64,000 bases of DNA. Source: Rhizobiales bacterium 62-17. Its GTDB lineage: Bacteria; Pseudomonadota; Alphaproteobacteria; Rhizobiales; Beijerinckiaceae. Shown here piece by piece: positions 18,075 through 26,781 of the stretch. Position 1 is the first letter of the stretch. The number at the start of each line of letters is the position of its first letter. Where the stretch lies: assembly GCA_001898965.1 (NCBI GenBank), contig MKVW01000009.1, positions 1,236,166 to 1,300,165 of the forward strand, read 5' to 3'. The notes below the pieces were generated by a model, which did not search any database, had not been told where the DNA came from, and was given only the letters and a program-made list of their open reading frames with translations. The position numbers and the translations under genes were made by a program.

Positions 18075-19229
18075 TCAAGATTGCGGCGTGCTGCTGCCAT
18101 TCAACTGCCGCACGGCCTGCAATTTCACCGTCGTGGCAAGCTCTTGCGGGGCCGGCGTCTGGGTCAGCCCGAAGAGGCGCACGACGGCGACGGTGACAAC
18201 GGCGGTGAAACCCATGACGGCCAGCACCGCCAGGGCACCGGCATGGCTCGGCGCCAGCCGCGTCGTGACGAGAAGGCCGCTTAGAAGGCCGAAGACGAAA
18301 GGCGTCAGCAGGATCACCGGTCGCCACAGATGGGCGATCCGCGGTTCAGTGGCGAGGGCGCGAACGGATTGCACATGGCCGATCAGCCCCGACAGCAAAG
18401 TGACGGCCCCGATGCCGGCCAGCGCCAGGCCGAGTTTCGCGAAGGGCAGGCTGGTGAGCGGCGCGCCGGCGAGCGGCAAACTGACGAGCGCCGGGATCGC
18501 CACGGCGGTGGGATAGAAGGCGGTGAGTGCGTTGTAGAGGCACCAGACGCACAGAAACAGAATGGCCAATGTCGGATGTTTCGAGGCCCAGGCGGCGAGC
18601 ATGCGCAATTGCCGCGCGTAGAGCGTGCCGATCACGAAATAGATGAAGCCACTCAAGGCTGCATCGATGAAGGCAAAGCCGGTGCGCGGCTCCATCACGT
18701 GCAGGGCGATGGCCAGGAGCAACAGCAAGAGCGGGCGCGGGCCGATGAACCGTTGCACCGTCAGCATAAGCGCGGGCAGCGCCAACAAGGCCGGCACTTC
18801 CCAGATGCCGATGGTGGCGCGCAGCGATGCGGCCATGGCCGGCAGTGTGAGAAAGTTGGCGCCATAGATCGCTGCCGCGTTCAACGCCACCCACAGCGCG
18901 CTGTAGATGATCGCCGGTTCGATATAATCGCGCGACATGTCCTGCCATTTCGCGTGCAGCAGCCCATGACAGGCGAAACCGGCGAAGGCGAAATAGGCGG
19001 GCCAGGCGAAAGGTTCGAAAAAAGCCGCCAGCCGTGCGAGCCAGCCGAAACCCGATGGCAGCGCGCCGGCATGGGCCAATAGGGACATGAGCAGGCAGAG
19101 GACGAGTGCCAGCAAATGGCCGTTCAGAGCAAAGTTCTGGACCGGTGCGGGCGCAGCCGCGGCAGAGCCGAAGATCACGGGATTTGATCCCGGCTTTGGG
19201 CCGATCTGTGCATTGCCTTGCAACGACAT
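18075..19229 (-). CDS. Polytopic membrane protein, acyltransferase-3-like
   Basis: A 384-residue protein with about ten membrane segments. The segment order and the FAWPAYFAFAGFACHGLLHAKW stretch (read as two parts) resemble the PLFFFLSGF region of acyltransferase-3 membrane enzymes, which acylate surface sugars; the usual catalytic Arg/His pair near the N terminus is not clearly present. The start is ATG 19229. An open frame continues upstream for 157 codons, but its composition is that of a shadow of the neighbouring permease, so I exclude it. It follows an ABC exporter on the same strand by 119 bases. Function is uncertain. Confidence 0.6.
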   Translation of the reverse strand: MSLQGNAQIGPKPGSNPVIFGSAAAAPAPVQNFALNGHLLALVLCLLMSLLAHAGALPSGFGWLARLAAFFEPFAWPAYFAFAGFACHGLLHAKWQDMSRDYIEPAIIYSALWVALNAAAIYGANFLTLPAMAASLRATIGIWEVPALLALPALMLTVQRFIGPRPLLLLLLAIALHVMEPRTGFAFIDAALSGFIYFVIGTLYARQLRMLAAWASKHPTLAILFLCVWCLYNALTAFYPTAVAIPALVSLPLAGAPLTSLPFAKLGLALAGIGAVTLLSGLIGHVQSVRALATEPRIAHLWRPVILLTPFVFGLLSGLLVTTRLAPSHAGALAVLAVMGFTAVVTVAVVRLFGLTQTPAPQELATTVKLQAVRQLNGSSTPQS

Positions 19230-19348
19230 CTGTCCTGTTTCCGTGCGCTGTGTTTCGTTGCGGGACAAAGCCCCGCGTGACACAGGCACGGCTGCAAGCC
19301 CCGGTCCGTCGCGCGGCCGGTGCGGATGTCGCTGTCCGGTAAGGTTAA

Positions 19349-20869
19349 TCAGGCGGTTGCGCGCGAGGGCCGGTTGAACCACAACACGGCGAGCGCCAGG
19401 CCGATCGGTAGGCATGCGAACACGCTGCCGAGCCCTGTCAGCACCATCGCCACCGCCCAGAGCAGCGACAACAGATGTTCCATCATGCCGATGAGCTTCG
19501 ATTGCGAATGTCGCCGCATCACCATCGCCCGTCGTCCCGGCATCGGATGCCACAGATTGAGCAGCGCCGTTGACGATGCGGCGCAGATGGCGAAGACGAC
19601 AGCCCACAACGCAGCACTGGGCGAAACGAAAGCGAGGCCGATGAGCGGCAGTGCCAGGAACAGACCAAGTGGCAATGCGACCGCTTCCAGCTTGCGCCAT
19701 TCGATTTCAGCGCGTGTCACCGGCGCGCTGGCGAGAAATTCCGGCGCGTCCTCGCTCGATATGGTGATCCAGGCGAGAGAGGCCGAGAGCTGCGACGCGA
19801 TGACGACGATGGCCGGCGCCACGGAAACGGCGGCGGCGCTTTGCGTGCCGAGACTGCGCCAGATGATGAGCGCCACCGGCAGCGTATAGATCACTTGCAG
19901 CAGCAATTGGCTGAGCAGCCAAGGATCGCGCGCGATCAGCCGCCATTCCTTGTGGCGAAGAATACGACCGCGCTGTGCGCGAAAGCGGATGGCCCGTGGC
20001 TTGGTGCGCGCCGCGCCAAGACCGGCCGATTGCACGGCGCTCGTCGTAAAAGCTCGCCCCATGATCAGACAGGTGAGGGCAAAGAGACCGACGGCAAGCG
20101 CAAACCAGAAGATCAACGCTTGCAGATCGCCGGCGGCTGCCCGCACAGGCAGCCACAACAGACCATGGCGATTGAACAGACCAGGCTCCGATCGCTCGAT
20201 CGCGGCGATGATGTTTTCCCGCGTCTCTTCCGGAAACAGATTGAGCACTTGCAGGCTGAGAACGAAGGCCGCGCCCACGCAGGTCGCCACCACCTGCGAG
20301 ACGACACGGGTGCGGCGTGGTCCAAACAAACGGATGAGAGCGAGCGCCAGCGCGATGCCGATGGCCGTTGCGAACAGGCCGCCGGCCAAAAGAGTTGGAT
20401 AGATCGTCAGCCATCGCCAGCCATTGACGAGGACGTTCATATTGGCGATGGGCAGCACGAGAATGGCCACCGCGCCCATCGCCTCGGCGGCGATGGCGAT
20501 GGCGCGGGCGCCGAGAATATGCGTCGGCGGCAAGGGCGAGGCGAGCAGCAGATCGAGATCGCCGCGCGTATAAAGCGCCCGCGTCGCGCCTGTCAGCGAT
20601 TGTGAGACGAGCCAGAACAGGACGAAGAGCACGCCCGCTGCCAGGCTTGGATAGAACAGGCGCTGATCGCCGTCCTCGCCCAGCCAATGCGCGACGGGCC
20701 AGGCGAGGCCATGAAAGGCAATGAGCGCGGCGAGCAGGATCAGGCTCGCCGTGCGTGGCTTCAAGGCGCCGAACATGCCCTGCAAACGGCGCAGCGACAG
20801 CCGCAGATCCTGGGCGATCAGCCAGCCGAAAGAGCCTGGCGTGAAGAAACGGGTGAAGTCTCGCCTCAT
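19349..20869 (-). CDS. ABC transporter permease (ABC-2 type exporter)
   Basis: A 506-residue integral membrane protein with about twelve hydrophobic segments arranged as two similar halves, each starting with a cytosolic stretch (SLRRLQGMFG; ILRHKEWRLIARDPWLLSQ). The repeated RGDLDLLLASPL / SEDAPEFLASAPV motif after the second helix of each half is typical of large exporters of the YhgE/ABC-2 type. Its ATG overlaps the stop of the ATPase gene (ATGA), so the pair forms one transporter. The cargo is unknown; no accessory periplasmic protein is nearby. Confidence 0.78.
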   Translation of the reverse strand: MRRDFTRFFTPGSFGWLIAQDLRLSLRRLQGMFGALKPRTASLILLAALIAFHGLAWPVAHWLGEDGDQRLFYPSLAAGVLFVLFWLVSQSLTGATRALYTRGDLDLLLASPLPPTHILGARAIAIAAEAMGAVAILVLPIANMNVLVNGWRWLTIYPTLLAGGLFATAIGIALALALIRLFGPRRTRVVSQVVATCVGAAFVLSLQVLNLFPEETRENIIAAIERSEPGLFNRHGLLWLPVRAAAGDLQALIFWFALAVGLFALTCLIMGRAFTTSAVQSAGLGAARTKPRAIRFRAQRGRILRHKEWRLIARDPWLLSQLLLQVIYTLPVALIIWRSLGTQSAAAVSVAPAIVVIASQLSASLAWITISSEDAPEFLASAPVTRAEIEWRKLEAVALPLGLFLALPLIGLAFVSPSAALWAVVFAICAASSTALLNLWHPMPGRRAMVMRRHSQSKLIGMMEHLLSLLWAVAMVLTGLGSVFACLPIGLALAVLWFNRPSRATA

Positions 20870-21675
20870 GCGTCGATGGCAGTCGGCTGCGCCGCTGGGC
20901 CTTGTCCCGCTGGGCCCTGGCCCGTCAATTCGAGGAACACGTCTTCGAGTGTCGAATGGTTTTGTCCTGCGAGCTGGCGTAGCTCTGCGAGCGTGCCTTC
21001 GGCGATCAGCCGCCCGTCGTGAATGATGCCGATGCGGTCGGCGAGCCGTTCGGCGACATCGAGAATATGCGTCGTCAGCACGATGGCGGCGCCGGCGCGC
21101 ACGCGCTCCATCAAGAGATCCTTCACCTGCCGGGCGATGGCGGCATCAAGTCCGGTCAGCGGCTCATCGAGCATCAGCAGATTGGGATCGTGGATCAGCG
21201 CGCCGGCCAGCGCCACCTTTTGCTTCATGCCGCGCGAAAAGCTTTCGCAGCGCTCGAAACGATGCTCCCACAGACCAAGCGTGTGCAGCAAAGCGACGGC
21301 GCGCTCTTCCGCGATCTCAGGCGCGACACTCCACAGGCCGGCGACGAATTCGAGATATTCGAGCGGATCGAGCTTGTCGTAGAGCATCGGCTCGTCGGGC
21401 AGCCAGGCCGTGATCCGTTTGGCGGCGATGGGATCGCGCCGCGCATCGATGCCAAAAACCTCGATCGTCCCTTCATCGGCCGGCAACAGGCCGGCGACCA
21501 TGCGCAAGGTCGTCGTCTTGCCGGCGCCATTGGGACCGAGCAGGGCGTAAAGCTCGCCGGCGCGCACGGTGAGATCGAGCCCGCCGACGGCGATGCGGTC
21601 GCCGAATCGCTTCGTCAGGCCGCGCAGGCTGACGGCGGCAGGTATGGTGGAAAAATGGTCTGCGGGACCCGTCAT
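20866..21675 (-). CDS. ABC transporter ATP-binding protein
   Basis: A 269-residue ATPase with Walker A GPNGAGKTT, a signature loop SFSRGMKQKV, Walker B LLMLDEPLTGLD and the switch histidine in LTTHILD. This pattern belongs to the drug/Na+ export subfamily (CcmA/NatA-like). The last 17 residues contain a small repeat (QGPAGQGPAAQ) without counterpart in the fold. It pairs with the overlapping 506-residue permease. The promoter should lie in the 230 bases between this gene and the tRNA-Leu gene. Confidence 0.88.
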   Translation of the reverse strand: MTGPADHFSTIPAAVSLRGLTKRFGDRIAVGGLDLTVRAGELYALLGPNGAGKTTTLRMVAGLLPADEGTIEVFGIDARRDPIAAKRITAWLPDEPMLYDKLDPLEYLEFVAGLWSVAPEIAEERAVALLHTLGLWEHRFERCESFSRGMKQKVALAGALIHDPNLLMLDEPLTGLDAAIARQVKDLLMERVRAGAAIVLTTHILDVAERLADRIGIIHDGRLIAEGTLAELRQLAGQNHSTLEDVFLELTGQGPAGQGPAAQPTAIDA

Positions 21676-21904
21676 GAGCGATCCGTCGCGGCATAAGGCC
21701 GGCGGCCGGACTATCGCGCCGCCCCGCTTGCCCGCCGGTTAATGTGATCGCCGAAAACGGCCTGTATATGATTGGGAAGGCTTGGAATGCGCTCTGGCTC
21801 TACGCGCCGCGGGCCGGTTGCGGGAGAGATTATGGGGATTGGCCGCTTTCGTGCTGTCATGCGATTGACAAGGCGCCATCCCGCCCCGTAAGAGACCCCC
21901 CGTC

Positions 21905-21989
21905 GCCCAGGTGGTGGAATTGGTAGACACGCAGGTTTCAGGTACCTGTGCTGCAAGGCGTGAAGGTTCGAGTCCTTTCCTGGGCACCA
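21905..21989 (+). tRNA. tRNA-Leu (anticodon CAG)
   Basis: An 85-base cloverleaf including encoded CCA. The acceptor stem GCCCAGG pairs with CCTGGGC, followed by discriminator A and CCA. The D arm carries the class II pattern TGGTGGAATTGGTAGACAC, the anticodon stem CAGGT/ACCTG holds the loop TTCAGGT with anticodon CAG at 21939-21941, a variable arm follows (TGCTGCAAGGCGT), and the T arm reads GGTTCGAGTCC. It decodes CUG, the most used Leu codon in GC-rich genomes. Confidence 0.97.
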
Positions 21990-22067
21990 ATTCTTTCGGA
22001 AAATCAGTAAGGTAGTTCGAAGCTGGCAACAGCCGGCCGACGGCTGCCTCGCCGTTGCGGCTAAGAC

Positions 22068-22469
22068 CTAATCCAGAAACGGCAATCCGGCGCATTCCAG
22101 CTGCCCGGAAGCGGCATCGAGAACCAGCGTGCCGGCGATCGTCGCCGGGCCGGCCGGATTCTCGGCGGCGGGCACGACCACGTGGAAGGACCAGAGCGGC
22201 TTGGCGACCGGTCCGCAGATGGACTTGCCGGCGCGCAGCAGTTCGGCCTTGCGAATGTGTTTGGAAACGTCCGCCGTGGTCTTGCCGTAAGGATCGCCCT
22301 TGAGAATGGCGACGGCTTTGGCCTGCGCCTGCCGCTTCGTCAGCAGCGTGTCGGCGAAAGCGGGAACGATCGCGCAAGAGATGAAATAAGAGATGACACA
22401 AAAGACGAAACACGTCGTCGCAAGCGTTCGCGCGCCGATCTTCCACAGAGTTGCACGGGCTTCACTCAT
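22068..22469 (-). CDS. Hypothetical exported protein
   Basis: A 133-residue protein with a long N-terminal signal or anchor (hydrophobic from about residue 14 to 38, possible cut after IVPAFA). The mature part has a basic helix with many Lys/Ala (TKRQAQAKAVAILKGDPYGKT) and then a strand-rich tail, SICGPVAKPLWSFHVVVP and GTLVLDAASGQLECAG, with two cysteines that could form a disulfide. It resembles small periplasmic beta proteins of the PepSY/DUF type only loosely. I do not recognise a family. Its ATG overlaps the end of a small upstream frame. Confidence 0.6.
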   Translation of the reverse strand: MSEARATLWKIGARTLATTCFVFCVISYFISCAIVPAFADTLLTKRQAQAKAVAILKGDPYGKTTADVSKHIRKAELLRAGKSICGPVAKPLWSFHVVVPAAENPAGPATIAGTLVLDAASGQLECAGLPFLD

Positions 22470-22606
22470 GGCGGCGAGCCTATCGGTTGAACCGGAACTT
22501 TGCTCGGAACGACAGGGCTTTCAGTCGTTTCTGATATGAGCATCGCAATGCAGACGATCATCACAAGCAAGGCGATCGCGAGGTAACAGATCGTCCGATC
22601 GGACAT
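22466..22606 (-). CDS. Possible 46-residue single-pass membrane protein
   Basis: A short frame beginning ATG 22606, with one strong hydrophobic segment (ICYLAIALLVMIVCIAMLI) followed by a Pro/Val-rich tail ending PIGSPP. Its TGA overlaps the ATG of the 133-residue exported protein (ATGA), the arrangement of a coupled pair. No strong ribosome site is evident, and nothing is recognised in the residues, so it could also be chance. The frame is open further upstream to 22729, but that extension has no membrane-protein character. Confidence 0.35.
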   Translation of the reverse strand: MSDRTICYLAIALLVMIVCIAMLISETTESPVVPSKVPVQPIGSPP

Positions 22607-22998
22607 GGCTCTCGATTTTGTTTGAATCCATCGCTGGCAGTCGTGCTCTGAAGATGAGCGTGCGATGGCATGTGGCAATTTCGGTTCTGCAAAGTCGGTT
22701 TTGTATCCGCAACGTCGACAGGCGGACAAAGTTCACGGCGCTCTCGCGATTTGTCGGATTTTTTTGGATCGAAAAGCTTCGCCGTTCGTTGAGTCCTTGG
22801 TGCGTCACGAAAAGGGGCTCGCGCGGGCGACAATCCTCTTGATCATATGGATTTCGGTGGTCGCAACCTATTGATAATTTGATCTTATCCGATGGCCGGT
22901 TGAAACCGGTGGGGGCATCGGCTAGGTCTAATCGTCATACGACTAAATTCTTGGAGGCCGTCACTGTCGCAGAGGCGTCAGCAGAGGAGAGCACGCAT
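22607..22998. other. Intergenic region between divergent genes, lower GC
   Basis: About 390 bases upstream of both the small membrane/exported protein pair (minus) and the methyltransferase (plus). It is visibly poorer in GC than its surroundings and holds only short frames with no recognisable content. A small hairpin (CCGGTTGAAACCGG at about 22897-22910) precedes the methyltransferase. Promoters for both directions presumably lie here; I cannot point to a convincing -35/-10 pair. Confidence 0.5.
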
Positions 22999-23937
22999 TT
23001 GTCTGGAACACTCGCCAGAATTAATCAAAACAAGGCCGTCTTTGACGACATCTACACACAGAGCGATCCGAGATCTTACTTTTCGGTGCTGGGCGCTCTC
23101 GATTACATGATCCCCGATGTCGCTGAACCGGTGATCAGGCAATTGCTCGATGCAAGAGCCCGCCATTACGGCCATTCCAACACCGTGCTCGATATCGGTT
23201 GTTCCTATGGAATCAATGCTGCCATTCACCGTTTTCCGGTGAACTTCGCCAATTTGCGTCAGCGCTATGCGCGTCGCGAGATCATGGAACTCGATGACGA
23301 CGAGATGATCCGCCTCGATCGCAATTTCTATGCGAGCTGGCCCGACATCGGCCTTGGCCAATTCATCGGCGTCGACATTTCCGAAACCGCCATTCGCTAT
23401 GCCAATGCGGTTGGATTACATGCGAACGGCATCGCGGTCGATTTGGAAAACGAAAAGCTCTCGGCCCGCAACGCCGCGATTGTGAAGCCCGCCAATGTGC
23501 TGCTGTCGACGGGCGCGATCGGCTATGTCACCGACCGCACCTATCAGCAGCTTCTCGATGCGGTTGAAACCACGCCGTGGATCATCTCCTTCGTTTTGCG
23601 CATGTTCCCCTATGATGATTTCGTCGATGCGTTCGACGAGCGGGGCATGGTGACGGAGAAACTCGCTGGATCGACCTTCGTGCAGCGTCGTTTCCGCGAC
23701 GAACAGGAATTCGAGCGCAGCCTGCATACGCTGAGATGCCGCGGCATCGACACGTCGGGCTTCGAAGCGGATGGCCTGTTCCAGGCCGAACTGTTCGTCA
23801 CCCGGCCGAAGAGCGATGCCGAAGCCATGCCGCTCACCGATATCGTGACGGTGACCAGCGGCCGCTTCAGCAATTTTGGCGCCCGTTACGTCGAAGTCGG
23901 TCAGCGCAACGACATTCGTGTCGCCATCGGCGCCTGA
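22999..23937 (+). CDS. Class I SAM-dependent methyltransferase-like protein
   Basis: About 312 residues. The SAM-binding motif I is VLDIGCSYGINAA, followed by an acidic strand in FIGVDISETAIRYA and a motif-IV-like LLSTGAIGYV, the order of class I methyltransferases. I favour TTG 22999, which follows AGAGGAGA by eight bases; an in-frame TTG at 22879 has no ribosome site. Motif I is intact, but the substrate is unknown and no biosynthetic cluster surrounds it. The end converges with the molybdenum hydroxylase operon, seven bases away. Confidence 0.72.
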   Translation: MSGTLARINQNKAVFDDIYTQSDPRSYFSVLGALDYMIPDVAEPVIRQLLDARARHYGHSNTVLDIGCSYGINAAIHRFPVNFANLRQRYARREIMELDDDEMIRLDRNFYASWPDIGLGQFIGVDISETAIRYANAVGLHANGIAVDLENEKLSARNAAIVKPANVLLSTGAIGYVTDRTYQQLLDAVETTPWIISFVLRMFPYDDFVDAFDERGMVTEKLAGSTFVQRRFRDEQEFERSLHTLRCRGIDTSGFEADGLFQAELFVTRPKSDAEAMPLTDIVTVTSGRFSNFGARYVEVGQRNDIRVAIGA

Positions 23938-23944
23938 CGCGCGA

Positions 23945-26302
23945 TCAATCCTTCCGCGCCGCGAGTGCGTCCAAAACGCGCTCCGGCGTGAAGGGCTGTT
24001 CCGAGAGAACGACGCCGAAAGGTGTCAGCGCATCGTTGACGGCGGTCCAGATGGCCGCCGCCGCGCCCACCGTGCCGGCTTCGCCGACCCCGCGCGCGCC
24101 CAGCGTCGTCGCGCTGGTCGGTGTCTGCACATGGGCGACATGGATGTCAGGCATTTCGCTCGCCATCGGCACGAGGTAATCGACCAGGCTGCCGTTCTCC
24201 AACTGGCCGTCGGCGCCATAGATGCACTGCTCGTAAAGCGCCGCGCCTATGCCCTGCACCACGCCGCCACGGATCTGCTCATCGACCAGAAGCGGGTTGA
24301 TCACCCGCCCGCAGTCGTCGACCACCCAGAAGTCGAGCACGCGAATGGTGCCGAGTTCGACATCCACCTCCACATGCGCGGCCTGAATACCATTGGCGGC
24401 GACATAAGGCAGATCGCGCGGCGCGAAGCTCTCGGTGATTTCGAGCGCAGGCAGTTCCGTAAGCGCCACGAGATGCGCCTTGAAATAAGCGGTCGTCGCT
24501 ATGTCGGCGAGGCTCATCTGCGGCAGGGGGCTGGCTGTATTGTAGATGCGACCGTCTTCGATCTTGAGGAGATCGGGCTCGGTCTGCAGCAAAGCGCCGG
24601 CGATCCCCAGCACGCTCTCTTTCAACTTTCGCGCGGCGCGCAACGCCGCTTCGCCACCCAGCGCCGTACCGCGCGAGGCCCAGGCGCCGCCGCCAAAGGG
24701 CGTCAACTGCGTGTCGCCGGTGGCGATCTCGACCGTTTCGATGTCGACGCCAAGCGCATCGGCCACGATCTGCGCCAAGGCGGTGCTGGTGCCCTGGCCT
24801 TGGTCGGTGATGCTGGTTGCGCAACGGATGGCGCCATCGGCCTCCAAGGTCAGCCGGCAGGTTTCCTGCGCCGACGCGCGCACATTCTGCGCGCCATAAA
24901 GGGTGGGACCGACGGCGGTCTGTTCGATGAAGGCGGCCAGGCCGATGCCGCGATAGATGCCTTTGTCGCGATGCATTCGCTGCTGCTGGCGCAGCGTGGC
25001 GTAGTCCATGAGCTGCAGCAGCCGATCGTGGCAGCGCTCAAGCGACAGTTCGGCGAGTACGATGCCGCCGGCCGACCGAGCGGTGGCCGTGGCGGTGTCG
25101 ACATAGTTGCGACGGCGCAATTCAGCGGGATCGAGACTGAGCCGGCGCGCCGCGAGATCGAGCAGTTGTTCAGTGACGGTGGTGGCGATCGGCTGTCCCA
25201 CCGCGCGCAGCACGCCGCTTGGCGGCTTGTTCTGGAAATAGCCGCGCACCCGTCCGCGCAGATGCGCCATCTTGTAGGGGGCCGCCACCATATGGACGGC
25301 TTGCAGCGCTTCGCCGACGCTGCCGCGCGGGTAGGCCGAATAGGCGCCGAAGCCCGAGACGACGGAAACATCCATGGCGGTCAGCCGACCGTCGGCATCG
25401 ACCGCCATGCGGCCATGCACCTTCGCTTCGCGCGCATGATTGTCGCTGACGAAGGCTTCCAGCCGGTCGGCGCAGAATTTTACCGGCCGTTCCAGCAGAA
25501 CGGCGATGGTGGCCACCGCCATTTCGTCGGGATAGGCGGCGAGCTTGAGGCCGAAGGCGCCGCCGACGTCAGGCGCGACGACGCGCACGTTGGACAGCGG
25601 CAGTTTGAGCTGTGCGGCGAAAATATCGCGCATCTGGTGCGGCACCTGATGCGAATGGTGGATGGTCAGTTGCTGCAGGCGCGGATCGAATTCGGCGAGA
25701 ATGGTGCGCGGTTCAAGCGTCACACCAGTCTGGCGGTCGAAACTGAACGTGTGCTCCACCGTGACGGCCGCCTGGCGGAAAGCCGCCTCGGCATCGCCGG
25801 TCGAAACCGTGTGATCGAGCCCGAGATTGCTGGTCATGGCGCTATGCACCACGGGCGCATCGGCCAGAGCCGCCGCCTGCACGTCGGCGACGACGGGCAA
25901 CTCCTCCCATTCAATCTCGACGCTTTCGGTGGCATCCTCGGCCAGCGCGCGCGAGGTCGCGACGACGGCCACGATCGCCTCGCCCTGCCAGCAGGCTTCA
26001 CCCTGCGCCATCGGCATTTGTGGTGGCGACAAATGGCTCGGTAACAGCGCGAGCTGCGTCTGCCAGGGCGCGCAGACCTTGGCGAGATCGTTGCCGGTCA
26101 GCACGGCGACGACGCCGGGCATATCCGCAGCCGCGCGCGTCTCGATTCGCTTCAGCCGCGCATGCGGATAGGAGCTGCGCACGAAAGCGACATGCAACAG
26201 GCCGGCGACCTGAATGTCGTCGGTATAGCGGCCTTTGCCCGCAACGAGCCGCGCTGCGGTGCGGCGGGGGAGGGAGGCGCCGGTTTTCAGGTTCGCGGTC
26301 AT
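23945..26302 (-). CDS. Molybdopterin-binding large subunit of a xanthine-dehydrogenase-family hydroxylase (CoxL-like)
   Basis: A 785-residue cytosolic protein: RRTAARLVAGKGRYTDDI start, PDVGGAFGLKLAAYPDE, a second cofactor loop GQGTSTALAQIVAD, GGGAWASRGTALGG, and the catalytic Glu in ARGVGEAGTVGAA. In place of the AYRGAGR or AYxCSFR loop of CO dehydrogenases it has SGVLRAVGQP, so it is not a CO dehydrogenase. Homologous enzymes hydroxylate carbon atoms of N-heterocycles, purines or acyl-CoA compounds. The ATG overlaps the small-subunit stop (ATGA). It is the last gene of a six-gene TRAP/hydroxylase operon, which implies that the imported compound or a product of it is the substrate. Confidence 0.9.
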   Translation of the reverse strand: MTANLKTGASLPRRTAARLVAGKGRYTDDIQVAGLLHVAFVRSSYPHARLKRIETRAAADMPGVVAVLTGNDLAKVCAPWQTQLALLPSHLSPPQMPMAQGEACWQGEAIVAVVATSRALAEDATESVEIEWEELPVVADVQAAALADAPVVHSAMTSNLGLDHTVSTGDAEAAFRQAAVTVEHTFSFDRQTGVTLEPRTILAEFDPRLQQLTIHHSHQVPHQMRDIFAAQLKLPLSNVRVVAPDVGGAFGLKLAAYPDEMAVATIAVLLERPVKFCADRLEAFVSDNHAREAKVHGRMAVDADGRLTAMDVSVVSGFGAYSAYPRGSVGEALQAVHMVAAPYKMAHLRGRVRGYFQNKPPSGVLRAVGQPIATTVTEQLLDLAARRLSLDPAELRRRNYVDTATATARSAGGIVLAELSLERCHDRLLQLMDYATLRQQQRMHRDKGIYRGIGLAAFIEQTAVGPTLYGAQNVRASAQETCRLTLEADGAIRCATSITDQGQGTSTALAQIVADALGVDIETVEIATGDTQLTPFGGGAWASRGTALGGEAALRAARKLKESVLGIAGALLQTEPDLLKIEDGRIYNTASPLPQMSLADIATTAYFKAHLVALTELPALEITESFAPRDLPYVAANGIQAAHVEVDVELGTIRVLDFWVVDDCGRVINPLLVDEQIRGGVVQGIGAALYEQCIYGADGQLENGSLVDYLVPMASEMPDIHVAHVQTPTSATTLGARGVGEAGTVGAAAAIWTAVNDALTPFGVVLSEQPFTPERVLDALAARKD

Positions 26303-26781
26303 GGCGCACCACCGTGCCGCTTGCCGGCGACTGTCTCGATGGCATCGACGATGGCGTGATAGCCGGTGCAGCGGCAATAGTTTCCCGACAAGGCGTCGCG
26401 GATTTCATCCCGCGTCGGCTTGTTGCCGGTCAGCAGTTCGGCGGCTGTCGCCAAAACGCCAGGCGTGCAATAGCCGCATTGCAGAGCATTGCGGGCGGTG
26501 AAGGCCGCTTGCAGATCGGCGATCTGGCCGCTCGCTGTCAGGCCCTCGATGGTTTCGACATGGGCGCCATCGACCTGAACGGCGAGCATCAGACAGCTTC
26601 GCGTCGAGCGGCCATCGACCAAAACATTGCAGGCACCGCAGACGCCATGTTCGCAGCCGATGTGCGTACCGGTCAGGTGCAGCGTGTGACGCAGAAAGTC
26701 GGCGAGGTGCAGCCGCGCATCGACGTCCGCCGTGACGGATTTGCCGTTGAGCATGAAGGCGATGCTGTGCAGATCAGTCAT
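26299..26781 (-). CDS. (2Fe-2S) small subunit of the molybdenum hydroxylase (CoxS-like)
   Basis: A 160-residue protein with the two cluster sets: CEHGVCGACNVLVDG...SC and QCGYC...CRCTGY. Length and spacing match CoxS/XdhC-type subunits. The ATG at 26781 lies inside the end of the FAD-subunit gene (eight-base overlap), and its stop overlaps the start of the large subunit. It carries electrons from molybdenum to FAD. Confidence 0.93.
   Translation of the reverse strand: MTDLHSIAFMLNGKSVTADVDARLHLADFLRHTLHLTGTHIGCEHGVCGACNVLVDGRSTRSCLMLAVQVDGAHVETIEGLTASGQIADLQAAFTARNALQCGYCTPGVLATAAELLTGNKPTRDEIRDALSGNYCRCTGYHAIVDAIETVAGKRHGGAP

Noticed and set aside
19230..19700. N-terminal extension of the acyltransferase-like protein by 157 codons
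   Set aside because: The stretch overlaps the permease gene in another frame, lacks hydrophobic segments and has shadow composition; ATG 19229 begins the membrane protein.
23876..26044. A 722-codon open frame opposite the CoxL-like gene
   Set aside because: Shadow of a gene with strong motifs; it starts inside the methyltransferase gene and has no recognisable content.
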